33,857 bases of DNA, from assembly GCA_019873735.1 (NCBI GenBank), contig JAIOAQ010000032.1, positions 1 to 33,857 of the forward strand, given 5' to 3'. Shown here in pieces: positions 14,747-23,477 of the stretch. The DNA is from Chloroflexota bacterium (GTDB lineage: Bacteria; Chloroflexota; Anaerolineae; Anaerolineales; Villigracilaceae). How positions within the stretch are numbered: the stretch's first letter is position 1; every line of letters starts with the position of its first letter. Both the position numbers and the translations under genes were made by a program. A model generated the notes under the pieces. That model ran no database searches. It saw nothing but the letters and a program-made list of their open reading frames with translations, and was not told where the DNA came from.

Positions 14747-16180
14747 TCAAAAGAGATTGAGCGCAGCCAGGCTGGCAGAATCAAACCAGGGTGCAAACAG
14801 AACACCAATGACCAAAATGGCGATCGAAAGCGTCGTCAGCGCCAGGGCATACGGCCGCGTTAGCGGAATCGGATATTGCTCCTCGTTCTCGCCTTCCATG
14901 CGATACAGATAGACCACTTTCAGCACAGTAAGGTAGTAGTACAAACCGATAATGGAATTGACCACCCCGACCACCGCCAGCCAGACCCAGCCGGTTTCAA
15001 CCGCGGCAGTAAAGACCAACACCTTGGCAATAAAGCCGCCAAAAGGAGGCATGCCCGCCAGTGAAAGGAAGGCAACCAGCATGGCAAAGGCCAATCCCGG
15101 CGAGCGGCGGCTAAGGCCCGCATAAGAGGCAATCTCATCCGAGCCGGCCGCGCGTCCAAAAGCGGCCGCAATGCCAAAGGCCGCCAGGTTGGTCAACAAA
15201 TAAGCAATCAGGTAGAAGATGACGCTGGCAACGCCCAACTTAGAAGCCGCGACCACGCCAATCAAAATATAGCCAGCATGGGCAATGGAAGAATAGGCCA
15301 ACAGTCGTTTGATATTTTTCTGCGCCAGCGCCAGCAGGTTGCCGACCGTCATCGTAACCGTCGCCAGAACGGCCAGAACCGCCGCCCACTGTTCCACAAA
15401 TTGCGGGAAAGCCGTCAGGAACAAACGCAGCAACACAGCAAAGCCGGCGGCCTTAGAAGCCGTAGAAAGGAAACCGGCAACAGGAGTAGGAGATCCCTCA
15501 TAGGTGTCTGGGGCCCAAAAGTGGAAGGGGACAGCCGAGATTTTAAAGCCAAGTCCAACCACGATGAGAAAAACCAGCCCCAGCGCCAGGGGCAAACTGC
15601 CGACAAAAGATGTCAGGCTGGTTGTGCCGGTAAAGCCATACAACAGGCTGAAGCCGTACAGAAGCACGGCAGAGGTCATGGCCCCAAAGAGCAGGTATTT
15701 GAATCCCGCTTCGGCAGAGCGATCGTCATCGAGCAAGAATCCGGCCAAAACGTAGAGCGGAATCGAGGTAGTCTCAATTGCCAGGTAGAGCATCACCAGG
15801 TCGGCGGCAGAGGCCATCAGGCTCATCCCCAGGGTAGCAGTCAGCAAAAGGGCGTAGGCCTGACCGCGCCGGCTCAGTTTCTCGATATCCATCATAAACA
15901 AAGCGGTTGCAATGGCTCCCAGCAGGAAAATCTGTTTGAAAGCAAAGCCCAGCCAGTCAAAGCGCAGCATCCCGCCAAAGACGGATTGCGGTTCGCCGGG
16001 ACGTCCTATCAACAGGGTGACAATGGAAATGAGCGCCGTCCCGCCAGCCGTCAGCCAGCCCAGTGCGCGGCGTTTTTCCCCTTTCCAGACCACATCAAAG
16101 AGCAATACCAGTACGCCAAGCACCAGCAGAAGAATTTCCGGCAAGATAGCCAGGATCATGGTGGAATTGTAAGCGGTCAC
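14747..16180 (-). CDS. nuoN: NADH-quinone oxidoreductase subunit N
   Basis: This 477-residue antiporter-like membrane subunit of complex I pumps protons in the membrane arm next to NuoK and NuoM. Key residues of the channel are all present: TM5 Glu135 (YLAIETTSIPLY), TM7 Lys213 (GLGFKISAVPFHFWAPD) and TM8 Lys243 (STASKAAGF). The motif APDTYEGSPTP is typical of NuoN. The start is GTG at 16180 with GGGAGGT six bases upstream, and its first base is next to the stop of the preceding gene. It is the last nuo gene; the AtpZ-like gene follows after 32 bp. Confidence 0.96.
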   Translation of the reverse strand: MTAYNSTMILAILPEILLLVLGVLVLLFDVVWKGEKRRALGWLTAGGTALISIVTLLIGRPGEPQSVFGGMLRFDWLGFAFKQIFLLGAIATALFMMDIEKLSRRGQAYALLLTATLGMSLMASAADLVMLYLAIETTSIPLYVLAGFLLDDDRSAEAGFKYLLFGAMTSAVLLYGFSLLYGFTGTTSLTSFVGSLPLALGLVFLIVVGLGFKISAVPFHFWAPDTYEGSPTPVAGFLSTASKAAGFAVLLRLFLTAFPQFVEQWAAVLAVLATVTMTVGNLLALAQKNIKRLLAYSSIAHAGYILIGVVAASKLGVASVIFYLIAYLLTNLAAFGIAAAFGRAAGSDEIASYAGLSRRSPGLAFAMLVAFLSLAGMPPFGGFIAKVLVFTAAVETGWVWLAVVGVVNSIIGLYYYLTVLKVVYLYRMEGENEEQYPIPLTRPYALALTTLSIAILVIGVLFAPWFDSASLAALNLF

Positions 16181-17656
16181 TTATGCACCTCCCAGCAGGC
16201 GCAGGATGTTGTCCACGCCGCTTTGCACCATCGGCACCATCAGCGAGGGTATCATCCCCAAACCAACCATCAGCAAGCAGAGCAGGACAATGGCGATCTT
16301 ATCCAGCACATTTACATCGTGAATATGACCTTCCAGGTGTTCTGGCATGGGGCGGAAGAAAACGTCGCGGATATTGCGCATGATGTAGGCTGCTGTAATG
16401 ACAATCGAAATGCTTGCCACAATCGCCACCCAGGGCTGAACATGCCAGACGCCCATGAAAATCGGGAACTCGGCTACAAAACCCGAGAAGCCGGGCATGC
16501 CCATCGAGACCAGGCCGCCTATGATAAAGCCGATGGCCGCAAACGGCATAACCTTTGCCATGCCGCCCAGTTCTGGGATCTCGCGCGTGTGCGCCCGGTC
16601 ATAAATCATGCCGACAACGGCAAAGAAGAGCGCCGTCATGACGCCGTGCGAAAACATCTGGACGCCCGAACCAAGCAGCCCCTGCGAGTTAAGGGTAGAG
16701 AAACCCAGCATGACCAGGCCCATGTGGGAAACAGACGAGAAACCGACCATATACTTGAAATCGGTCTGCACAAAGGCGATAAAAGCGCCATAGACTACGG
16801 CGATAGCCGCAAAGGCCATAATCAGCCACGACCAGTATTTTGCGCCTTCCGGCAAAAGCATGATGCCGACGCGCAGGGCAGCGAAGGCGCCCAGTTTCAT
16901 CAGCACGCCCGCATGGAACATCGAGACGGCGGTCGGAGCAGCCACGTGGCCATCCGGCGACCAGTTGTGGAAGGGCCAAATGCCGCCCAGAACTGCAAAG
17001 CCCAAGAAAACCGGCAAAAACCAGATGCGCTGAAACTCTGGCGTGAAGCCTGCGCGCTCCAGTTGCAGCATGTCAAAGGTGTGCATGCCGCTGGTCCAGT
17101 ACATTGCCAGGGCACCGACCAGAGAAACCACCGAACCCACAAACAGGTAAAGGGTCAGTTTCATGGCCGCGTATTCGCGCGTCTTCACCCAGCCCCAAAT
17201 AGCAATTAACAAGTACATCGGGAAGACGGCGATCTCATAGAAGAAAAACAGTTGGAACAGATCGAGCGAAACAAAGACGCCGAACACACCGCCCGCCAGG
17301 ATGAACAGGAAGGCGAAGAATTCGCGCGGCCGGTCCTCGATGCCCCAGGAAATCAACACGCCGGTGAACATCACCACGCCGGTCAGCAAGACAAGCGGCG
17401 TGCTCATCCCGTCCACGCCGACGTGGTAGCCAATGCCCAACGCCGGCAGCCAGTCCACATACTCCTGAAACTGGTAACCGGTCAGGTTGTTAATCAGGTA
17501 TTGGACATACACCCAGCCAGAAAGAAAGAGAGCAAAGGTTGCAGCCGCCAAAGCGGTCACGCGGACTTCTGTCTTGCGTTCGGCGGGGAACAGCAAGATG
17601 AGCATACCCGCAACCAGCGGGGTGAAAACGATAATGCTCAAAATCGGAAATGTCAT
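16181..17656 (-). CDS. nuoM: second, divergent NuoM-type subunit
   Basis: This is a 491-residue antiporter-like complex I subunit and a paralogue of the gene just upstream. It retains TM5 Glu141 (FFFYEIAVFPMYLL), TM8 Lys254 (AGVLMKLGAFAALR) and a TM12 Glu (GFSGFVAEFPIFMG). At the position of the central TM7 lysine, where its neighbour reads FAVKVPLWPFHTWLPD, it reads FAVLGGIWPFHNWSPD, so that Lys is replaced by Leu223. Fourteen or so membrane segments are apparent. GAGGTG precedes the ATG. The presence of two adjacent NuoM genes suggests a membrane arm with an extra pumping module. Whether this copy pumps without the lysine is unknown. Confidence 0.92.
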   Translation of the reverse strand: MTFPILSIIVFTPLVAGMLILLFPAERKTEVRVTALAAATFALFLSGWVYVQYLINNLTGYQFQEYVDWLPALGIGYHVGVDGMSTPLVLLTGVVMFTGVLISWGIEDRPREFFAFLFILAGGVFGVFVSLDLFQLFFFYEIAVFPMYLLIAIWGWVKTREYAAMKLTLYLFVGSVVSLVGALAMYWTSGMHTFDMLQLERAGFTPEFQRIWFLPVFLGFAVLGGIWPFHNWSPDGHVAAPTAVSMFHAGVLMKLGAFAALRVGIMLLPEGAKYWSWLIMAFAAIAVVYGAFIAFVQTDFKYMVGFSSVSHMGLVMLGFSTLNSQGLLGSGVQMFSHGVMTALFFAVVGMIYDRAHTREIPELGGMAKVMPFAAIGFIIGGLVSMGMPGFSGFVAEFPIFMGVWHVQPWVAIVASISIVITAAYIMRNIRDVFFRPMPEHLEGHIHDVNVLDKIAIVLLCLLMVGLGMIPSLMVPMVQSGVDNILRLLGGA

Positions 17657-17668
17657 GCGGCACCTCGA

Positions 17669-19195
17669 TTAGAACAAAGCCACCACGGCTCTGTTAATCA
17701 CATCCAGAATCCAGGCCGGCCAAACGCCAATCACCAGGATGAGCGCCATGAGCGGGGCCATGACGATGATCTCGCGTGTGTTGATTTCGGTTAATTTATG
17801 CTCGCCGTGCGCCCAGTGTTCATTGAGCGGGCCATGCAAAACTTGCTTGATGCCTTTCAGGATGTAAGCGCCGGTAAAGAGCAGCCCCAGCATGCTGATC
17901 GCAGTATAGGTCGTCAAAATTGGCCAGGCACCCCGCACCACCAAAAACTCAGAGACAAAACCGTTCAGGCCGGGCAGGCCAAGCGAGGCCATGCTGGTAA
18001 AGATGAGAATGCCGCCATAGACCGGCACCAGCGGGAAGAGACCGCCAAAGTCGTTCAGATTGCGGGTATGGGTACGTTCGTAGATAACACCCACCAGGAA
18101 GAACATGCCCGCCGCCGAAAGGCCGTGATTGAACATTTGCAGGATAGCGCCGTTCAGGGCAATGTGCGCGTCGGTCGTTCCAGACGCCGCGGCTGCCGCG
18201 GCAATCCCAAGCACAACAAAGCCCATGTGGTTGACCGACGAATAGGCTACCAGGCGTTTGAAGTCTGTTTGCCCGTAGGAGCCAAAAGCGCCAAAGACAA
18301 TCGCGGCTGTCGCCAAAAAGGCTAAGGCGCCGGCAAAATATTTCGCCTGCTCGGGGTAAAGCGGCAGAACCAGCCGCAGGAATCCGTAAGCGCCAAGTTT
18401 CAGCAGCACGCCCGCCAGAATCATCGAGCCGGCGGTTGGGGCTTCGGTGTGGGCATCGGGCAGCCAGGTGTGGAACGGCCACAAAGGCACCTTGACGGCA
18501 AAAGCAATCACAAACGCCCAAAAGGCAATGGTCTTGATGGTGGAAATAGTCAGCCAGGGCGGGATGTTGGTCAGCGCCTGGGCCGAGGGCCACAGGTCAA
18601 ACAGACGCGTCAGGTCATAGGTCCCGAAGGCGACGCCAAGCATCTGGGTGGCCAGCAAGAGGCCGAGCGAACCGCCCATGGTGTAAATCATAAACTTGAG
18701 CGAGGCGTAATTGCGATTGGCCGAACCCCACTGGTTAATCAAGAAATACATCGGCACCAGGCCAATTTCCCAGAAGACGAAAAAGATAAGCAGGTCAAGC
18801 GCCAGGAAGACGCCCAGCATACCCGTTTCCAGGAACAGGAAGAGCATCATGTAGGCCTTGACCTTTTCGCTAATCGTAAAGGAAGCCAAAATGGCCAGCG
18901 GAGTCAGCAGGGTGGTTAACAAGACCATCGTCAGGGAAAGGCCGTCCACGCCCAGGTGCAGCGACGAACCGATAGCCTTGTACCAGATATACTGCTCTTC
19001 AAACTGGAAGCCGGTCTTGTTGGGGTCGAAGCGGAACCACAGGACAAGAGAAAGCACAAACGGCACAAGGCTGGAGATCAAGGCTGTCCAGCGAATGAGT
19101 TTCAGTTCGTCTTTGGGCAGGAAAAAGATGATCAACGCCGCGGCAACCGGCGAGAAGAGGATAAGAGAAAGCAGGTTGGTATTCAGAAAGTCCAT
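17669..19195 (-). CDS. nuoM: NADH-quinone oxidoreductase subunit M (canonical copy)
   Basis: This 508-residue antiporter-like subunit of complex I has the full set of pump residues: TM5 Glu143 (FVFWEIGLVPMYFL), TM7 Lys235 (AFAVKVPLWPFHTWLPDAHT), TM8 Lys266 (LAGVLLKLGAYGFLR) and a TM12 Glu in LPGLNGFVSEFLV. The motif LPDAHTEAPTAGSM is the classic NuoM signature. GGGAGG stands before the ATG. It lies 12 bp after nuoL and 12 bp before the divergent nuoM copy in the same operon. Its length is normal for the family. Confidence 0.96.
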   Translation of the reverse strand: MDFLNTNLLSLILFSPVAAALIIFFLPKDELKLIRWTALISSLVPFVLSLVLWFRFDPNKTGFQFEEQYIWYKAIGSSLHLGVDGLSLTMVLLTTLLTPLAILASFTISEKVKAYMMLFLFLETGMLGVFLALDLLIFFVFWEIGLVPMYFLINQWGSANRNYASLKFMIYTMGGSLGLLLATQMLGVAFGTYDLTRLFDLWPSAQALTNIPPWLTISTIKTIAFWAFVIAFAVKVPLWPFHTWLPDAHTEAPTAGSMILAGVLLKLGAYGFLRLVLPLYPEQAKYFAGALAFLATAAIVFGAFGSYGQTDFKRLVAYSSVNHMGFVVLGIAAAAAASGTTDAHIALNGAILQMFNHGLSAAGMFFLVGVIYERTHTRNLNDFGGLFPLVPVYGGILIFTSMASLGLPGLNGFVSEFLVVRGAWPILTTYTAISMLGLLFTGAYILKGIKQVLHGPLNEHWAHGEHKLTEINTREIIVMAPLMALILVIGVWPAWILDVINRAVVALF

Positions 19196-19207
19196 TGTGC
19201 CTCCCGC

Positions 19208-21355
19208 CTACGCCATGACCAGGAAGTAATAAAGCACTGCGCCGACTACAATCAGCACAACAAAAGAAGCCAGCATGTACTGCTGAATACGGCCTGTCTG
19301 GACGGGACGCAGATTGAAGCCCATCCACTTGACCGTGTTTGCCGTCCCGTCGCCGATGGTTTCGTTGATCACCCGCAGGTCAATGTAGTTGCGGATGGCC
19401 GCACCGATGACGCCGGTGATGTGAGCAATGAAGTGCAAAATGCCGTCCAGCACGCCTTTGTCCATCCACTTATAGACCAGGGTTTCAGCAATCCAGTAAG
19501 CCGGTTTGACGAAGAGGAAGTCGTAGGCTTCGTCGAAGTACCACTTGTTCTTGAGAACCGGCAGTTGCAGTTTGTCTTCAGCGGGCGATTTGACGTTGCG
19601 ATAGACCAGCCAGCCGAGGAGCAGCCCGCCCAGGGCCACGCCCAGCGAGGTCAGCAGCGGGACAGGGCTGAACGGCACCGCTTCGGGATGTTCGGCCAGG
19701 GTGCTGCCGACGAATTCGTGGAACCAGTTCGGGACGAGTCCGCCCAGGAGGGGGAAATGCTCAGGGATGCCGACCCAGCCATAGGTCACGGCAAAGACCG
19801 AGAGAACGATCAGCGGGACGGTCATCGTCCAGGGCGTTTCCTGGGCGTGTTTGGCCTCTTCGGTGCGCGGTTCGCCCAGGAAGGTCAGGGTGATCTGACG
19901 CATGGTGTAGAAGGCGGTCAGGAAGGCGGCCACCGCCAGGGTGATGAAGACCGCCAAGTGGCCGTGAGCGAAGGCATCGGCCAGAATCTCGTCCTTCGAC
20001 CAGAAGCCGGCGGTCACCACCGGGAAGCCGGCGAGGGCGAAGCCGCCGATGAGGAAGGTCCAGAAGGTGATGGGCATTTTCTTGCGCAGGCCACCCATGT
20101 TGAACATGTCCTGCGGGTCCACGTGATGGTTGCCGGTGTGCAGGACGCCGTGCTCCATGCCGTGGATGACCGAGCCGGAGCCGAGGAAGAGGAGCGCCTT
20201 GAAGAAGGCGTGGGTGATGAGATGGAACGCGGCGGCAACGTAGGCGCCGATGCCGAGGGCGGCGATCATGTAGCCGAGTTGCGAAATGGTCGAGTAGGCC
20301 AGGACGCGCTTGATGTCATTCTGGGCAACGGCAATCGTGGCGGCGAAGAGGGCGGTGAATGCGCCGATGAAGGCCACGATGGACATCGTCGCCGGGTCGA
20401 GGCTGAGGAGCGGGAACATACGGATGACAGCATAGACGCCCGCCGAGACCATCGTGGCGGCATGGATCATCGCGCTGACCGGCGTCGGGCCTTCCATCGC
20501 GTCCGGCAGCCAGACGTGCAGCGGCCACTGCGCCGACTTGCCGACTGTGCCGATGAAGAGCAGCAGGCCGATCAGCCCGGCCGCCGAAAGCCCCAGCACA
20601 GGCGTGGCAGTTGTCCCCAGAGCATGCATCAGTTCTTCGTTGGTGAAAATCTCACGGAAGGAAAGCGTACCGGTAACCGAATAGAGAAAAACAATGCCCA
20701 AAAGCATGAACACATCGCCAACGCGGGTAGTCATGAAGGCTTTGATGGCCGCGTTGCGGGCGGAGGGCTTGCCGTACCAGAAGCCAATGAGTAAGTAGGA
20801 GCAAAGCCCCATGATTTCCCAGCCGACAAAGAGCGTCAGCAGATTATCAGACACCACCAGCGTGTACATGCCGAAGGCAAACAGCCCCAAAAAGGCAAAG
20901 AAACGGCTGTACATCGGCTCAACCGAGGGGATGGTGTGTTTGTGTCCGTGCGCGTCGGTGACTGTCGCGCCGTGCGGCGGCAGGCCGGGGCGGTCATGAT
21001 CGCCTTTGGGCTGGCCAAAGTTGTGGTAACCAACGCTGTAGAGGAAGATCATGAAGATCGTCCAGGCGACGAAGAAGAGGGTCGCCGCGCCAAGCGGGTC
21101 AATCAACACGCCAATTTTGAACCAGGTCTCGCCTGTCGGCAGCCAGTTGACCGAAGCGTGAAAGGGATGCTCTCCAAGGTGTTCCACGCTTAACGCACGC
21201 ACGAAGACCACCATACTTGCCAGCCAGGAAAGCCCTGCTGCACCCACCCCAAGTGTATGGCTGAGCGCCTTGTTCTTATTGGCAAACAAGACAATTAGGA
21301 AAAACGCCAGGACTGGCGGCAGGGGAATTAACCAAATCAAGGTCTCAGTTGCCAT
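19208..21355 (-). CDS. nuoL: NADH-quinone oxidoreductase subunit L with long lateral helix
   Basis: This 715-residue protein is longer than the usual 610-670 residues. It is the distal antiporter-like subunit of complex I, whose C-terminal lateral helix HL braces the arm. Pump residues are Glu180 (VGWEIMGLCSYLL), Lys273 (GTVGKSAQWPLHVWLPDAME), His298 and Lys454 (FWSKDEIL). Two inserts explain the size. A His-rich loop at about 111-145 contains DAHGHKH. In HL, between DGIL (637-640) and VQTG (685-688) there are 44 residues, where typical NuoL has about 18. That extra 26 or so residues matches what is expected if HL must span an additional NuoM. The C-terminal membrane helix follows (692-713). 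Confidence 0.95.
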   Translation of the reverse strand: MATETLIWLIPLPPVLAFFLIVLFANKNKALSHTLGVGAAGLSWLASMVVFVRALSVEHLGEHPFHASVNWLPTGETWFKIGVLIDPLGAATLFFVAWTIFMIFLYSVGYHNFGQPKGDHDRPGLPPHGATVTDAHGHKHTIPSVEPMYSRFFAFLGLFAFGMYTLVVSDNLLTLFVGWEIMGLCSYLLIGFWYGKPSARNAAIKAFMTTRVGDVFMLLGIVFLYSVTGTLSFREIFTNEELMHALGTTATPVLGLSAAGLIGLLLFIGTVGKSAQWPLHVWLPDAMEGPTPVSAMIHAATMVSAGVYAVIRMFPLLSLDPATMSIVAFIGAFTALFAATIAVAQNDIKRVLAYSTISQLGYMIAALGIGAYVAAAFHLITHAFFKALLFLGSGSVIHGMEHGVLHTGNHHVDPQDMFNMGGLRKKMPITFWTFLIGGFALAGFPVVTAGFWSKDEILADAFAHGHLAVFITLAVAAFLTAFYTMRQITLTFLGEPRTEEAKHAQETPWTMTVPLIVLSVFAVTYGWVGIPEHFPLLGGLVPNWFHEFVGSTLAEHPEAVPFSPVPLLTSLGVALGGLLLGWLVYRNVKSPAEDKLQLPVLKNKWYFDEAYDFLFVKPAYWIAETLVYKWMDKGVLDGILHFIAHITGVIGAAIRNYIDLRVINETIGDGTANTVKWMGFNLRPVQTGRIQQYMLASFVVLIVVGAVLYYFLVMA

Positions 21356-21361
21356 GTGTCC

Positions 21362-21670
21362 CTACCACTTCATCAAATCAATTTCTTCGGCCAGCACCGT
21401 TTTGCGCCGCCGGTAAATCGAGATAATCAACGCCAGGCCAACGGCTACTTCTGCCGCCGCCACTGCAAACACAACAATGGCGAACACCTGTCCGCCCATC
21501 TGGGCCGGGTTGCCATAGCGCCAGAAGGAAGCCAGGTTAATATTGACGGCGTTGAGCATCAACTCAATGCCAAGCAAAATCGCCACCGCGTTTCTGCGCG
21601 CCAGCACGCCGAATAGCCCAATGCTGAACAATAAAGCCGATAGAACCAGATACCAGGACAACGGGATCAT
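21362..21670 (-). CDS. nuoK: NADH-quinone oxidoreductase subunit K
   Basis: This 102-residue, three-helix complex I subunit lies between NuoJ and the antiporter-like subunits. It carries the two buried glutamates needed for proton translocation, Glu36 (GIELMLNAVNINL) and Glu74 (AAAEVAVGLALI). The length matches the family. Its ATG overlaps the nuoJ stop as ATGA, indicating coupled translation, and nuoL starts 6 bp after it. Confidence 0.97.
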   Translation of the reverse strand: MIPLSWYLVLSALLFSIGLFGVLARRNAVAILLGIELMLNAVNINLASFWRYGNPAQMGGQVFAIVVFAVAAAEVAVGLALIISIYRRRKTVLAEEIDLMKW

Positions 21671-22188
21671 TTATCGCTCTCCTGCTTTTTATTGAGGGCC
21701 ACATAGACCGCCCCGATCAAGGCCGCCAGCAAAAGGACAGAGGCCACTTCAAAGGGAAGCACGTACGCGTCTGGCGAGACGAGGGCCTGCCCCAACGCCC
21801 CAAGCGTATCCTGCCCCTCCAGGCTGGCTGCCAGTCGCTCCGAGACGGGGGCATTGTACAACAGAGCCAGCAGACCACCGAATACAGCCAGGCTGATAAG
21901 CGCCGCCAGCGGCCAACCTTTATTCAGTTGAGGGCCGCCATCGCGCATCTCGCGGCGGGTCAGCATGATGGCAAAGATGAAGAGGATGGCAATCGCGCCC
22001 ACATAGACCACCACCTGCACCACCGCCAGAAAGTTGGCCTGCAGCAGGGCATAAAGCACCGTTACGCCAAGCAGAGTGACAATCAGCCACAGAGCAGCAT
22101 GGACCATGTTACGGGTAGTTACAACCCGCAGGGCAGAGAAGATGATGAGCAGGGCTGTCAACCCAAAGATGATTTGAGAAGCATCCAT
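21667..22188 (-). CDS. nuoJ: NADH-quinone oxidoreductase subunit J
   Basis: This 173-residue, five-helix membrane subunit of complex I takes part in the conformational coupling between the quinone site and the pumps. The conserved TM3 segment VVQVVVYVGAIAILFIFAIM contains the tyrosine that sits at the pi-bulge in known structures. A cytoplasmic stretch, LTRREMRDG, follows. GAGGAG precedes the ATG. nuoH lies 17 bp upstream. nuoI, which usually separates nuoH and nuoJ, is missing here. Confidence 0.95.
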   Translation of the reverse strand: MDASQIIFGLTALLIIFSALRVVTTRNMVHAALWLIVTLLGVTVLYALLQANFLAVVQVVVYVGAIAILFIFAIMLTRREMRDGGPQLNKGWPLAALISLAVFGGLLALLYNAPVSERLAASLEGQDTLGALGQALVSPDAYVLPFEVASVLLLAALIGAVYVALNKKQESDK

Positions 22189-22205
22189 AAATTGTCTCCT
22201 CGGCG

Positions 22206-23405
22206 TTAATGGCCGGCAGTTTCGGCAACTGCAGAAAGGACCGCCTCTTCCTGGCGGCGCTGACGGCGCGCGCTTGCACGCAAGATCTCCAATGCCGCCA
22301 GCAAGAGTACAACGTTAGAAAGGAACAGCCCAAGTGCATAGACCCAGGGTTGAGTCCCGCCAAGCAACCGGTGCATTACGGCCGTCACAACCAGCAAGGC
22401 AAACGCCAGCGGTGTCAGGAATTTCCAATTCAAGGCCAGCATGTGATCAATGCGGATGCGCGGCACGGTGTACTTAATCCACATGATGACCCAGTAGCCC
22501 AACAAAGCCTTGACCATTAAGATCAAGACGGCCACCAGGGGATGAATTTGCTCTAATCCAAAGAAACGGTAGCCGCCAAAGAACAAAACGGCCATAAAGC
22601 CGCCAAAGGTAAAGGCGTGTAACAGTTCGCCTGCATAGAACAGGCCAAATTTCATGCCGGAGTACTCGATATGGAAACCGGCAACAATTTCCGATTCGGC
22701 TTCGTTCAAGTCAAAAGGAGCGCGTCCCAACTCGGCAATGGCGCTGATGAGAAAGATGACAAATCCCAAGGGCGTCAAAACAACGTACCAGATGTCTTGC
22801 CGTTCCACAATTGTTTTCAGACTCATGGAACCGGTCAGGATGGTAGGAATCAGCAGGACAACCACCATGGGAATTTCAAAGGAAATCATCTGGGCTACAG
22901 TGCGGAAGGCGCCCAAGAGCGCATACTTGTTGTTGGACGACCAGCCCGCCATGATAACGGCAAGCGTGCCCAATGCGCCGGCCGCCACAAGATACAGCAC
23001 GGCAACATTCAAATCCACGCCATAGACCAGGGCCGAAAGCGGCAAGATGGCCCACAACAACAAAACCGAGGCCAGCGAGAGAACAGGCGCCAGGTTATAC
23101 ACCACCTTGTCAGCCCCCGCAGGCGTGATGTCTTCCTTGATAATTAACTTAATGATGTCTGCAAAAGGCTGGATCAATCCAAACGGGCCAACCCGATTGG
23201 GACCAATACGGTCCTGAAAGCGCGCCACTACCTTGCGCTCTACCCAAACCAGGAAGACATCCAACAGCATGACCAGGGCCACCAGCAGAAAGGCACCCAG
23301 CAGATAAACAAGGGCAGTGGCGTAGGGGTCTGTCATGCCCCAGCCAATAAAGACGTCTTTAAGCCATTCGGCCGCAACATTAACAGGGTCTGTCCAAAAG
23401 TTCAT
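22206..23405 (-). CDS. nuoH: NADH-quinone oxidoreductase subunit H
   Basis: This 399-residue subunit anchors the membrane arm and forms much of the quinone chamber. The family signature ERKVVARFQDRIGPNRVGPF lies at 56-75, and the acidic loop motif NEAESEIVAGFHIEYSG is present with its glutamates. It is about 50 residues longer than most NuoH; the excess is a C-terminal hydrophobic segment (YALGLFLSNVVLLLAALEIL) and a basic tail. The ATG at 23405 has GAGGAG seven bases upstream; the GTG five codons earlier would overlap that site. A hairpin at 23429-23459 separates it from nuoA. Confidence 0.95.
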   Translation of the reverse strand: MNFWTDPVNVAAEWLKDVFIGWGMTDPYATALVYLLGAFLLVALVMLLDVFLVWVERKVVARFQDRIGPNRVGPFGLIQPFADIIKLIIKEDITPAGADKVVYNLAPVLSLASVLLLWAILPLSALVYGVDLNVAVLYLVAAGALGTLAVIMAGWSSNNKYALLGAFRTVAQMISFEIPMVVVLLIPTILTGSMSLKTIVERQDIWYVVLTPLGFVIFLISAIAELGRAPFDLNEAESEIVAGFHIEYSGMKFGLFYAGELLHAFTFGGFMAVLFFGGYRFFGLEQIHPLVAVLILMVKALLGYWVIMWIKYTVPRIRIDHMLALNWKFLTPLAFALLVVTAVMHRLLGGTQPWVYALGLFLSNVVLLLAALEILRASARRQRRQEEAVLSAVAETAGH

Positions 23406-23428
23406 AGGCCTACTCCTCACACAAAGAA

Positions 23429-23459
23429 AAGGCTGATAAGAAAATGTCCTATCAGCCTT
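23429..23459 (-). terminator. hairpin between nuoA and nuoH, possible attenuator
   Basis: AAGGCTGATA (23429-23438) and TATCAGCCTT (23450-23459) make a perfect 10-bp stem with an 11-base loop. On the minus strand it is followed by TTCTTTGTG, a weak U-rich tail. It may reduce read-through from nuoA, or it may protect the end of a processed mRNA. Confidence 0.55.
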
Positions 23460-23477
23460 GCCGCATATTTGGCGACT

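Noticed and set aside
15278..20794. Long plus-strand frames antisense to nuoN, nuoM and nuoL (643 and 612 codons)
   Set aside because: Their composition is the complement of hydrophobic codons (rich in Gln, His, Arg, Gly), and the minus-strand genes are unmistakable complex I subunits.
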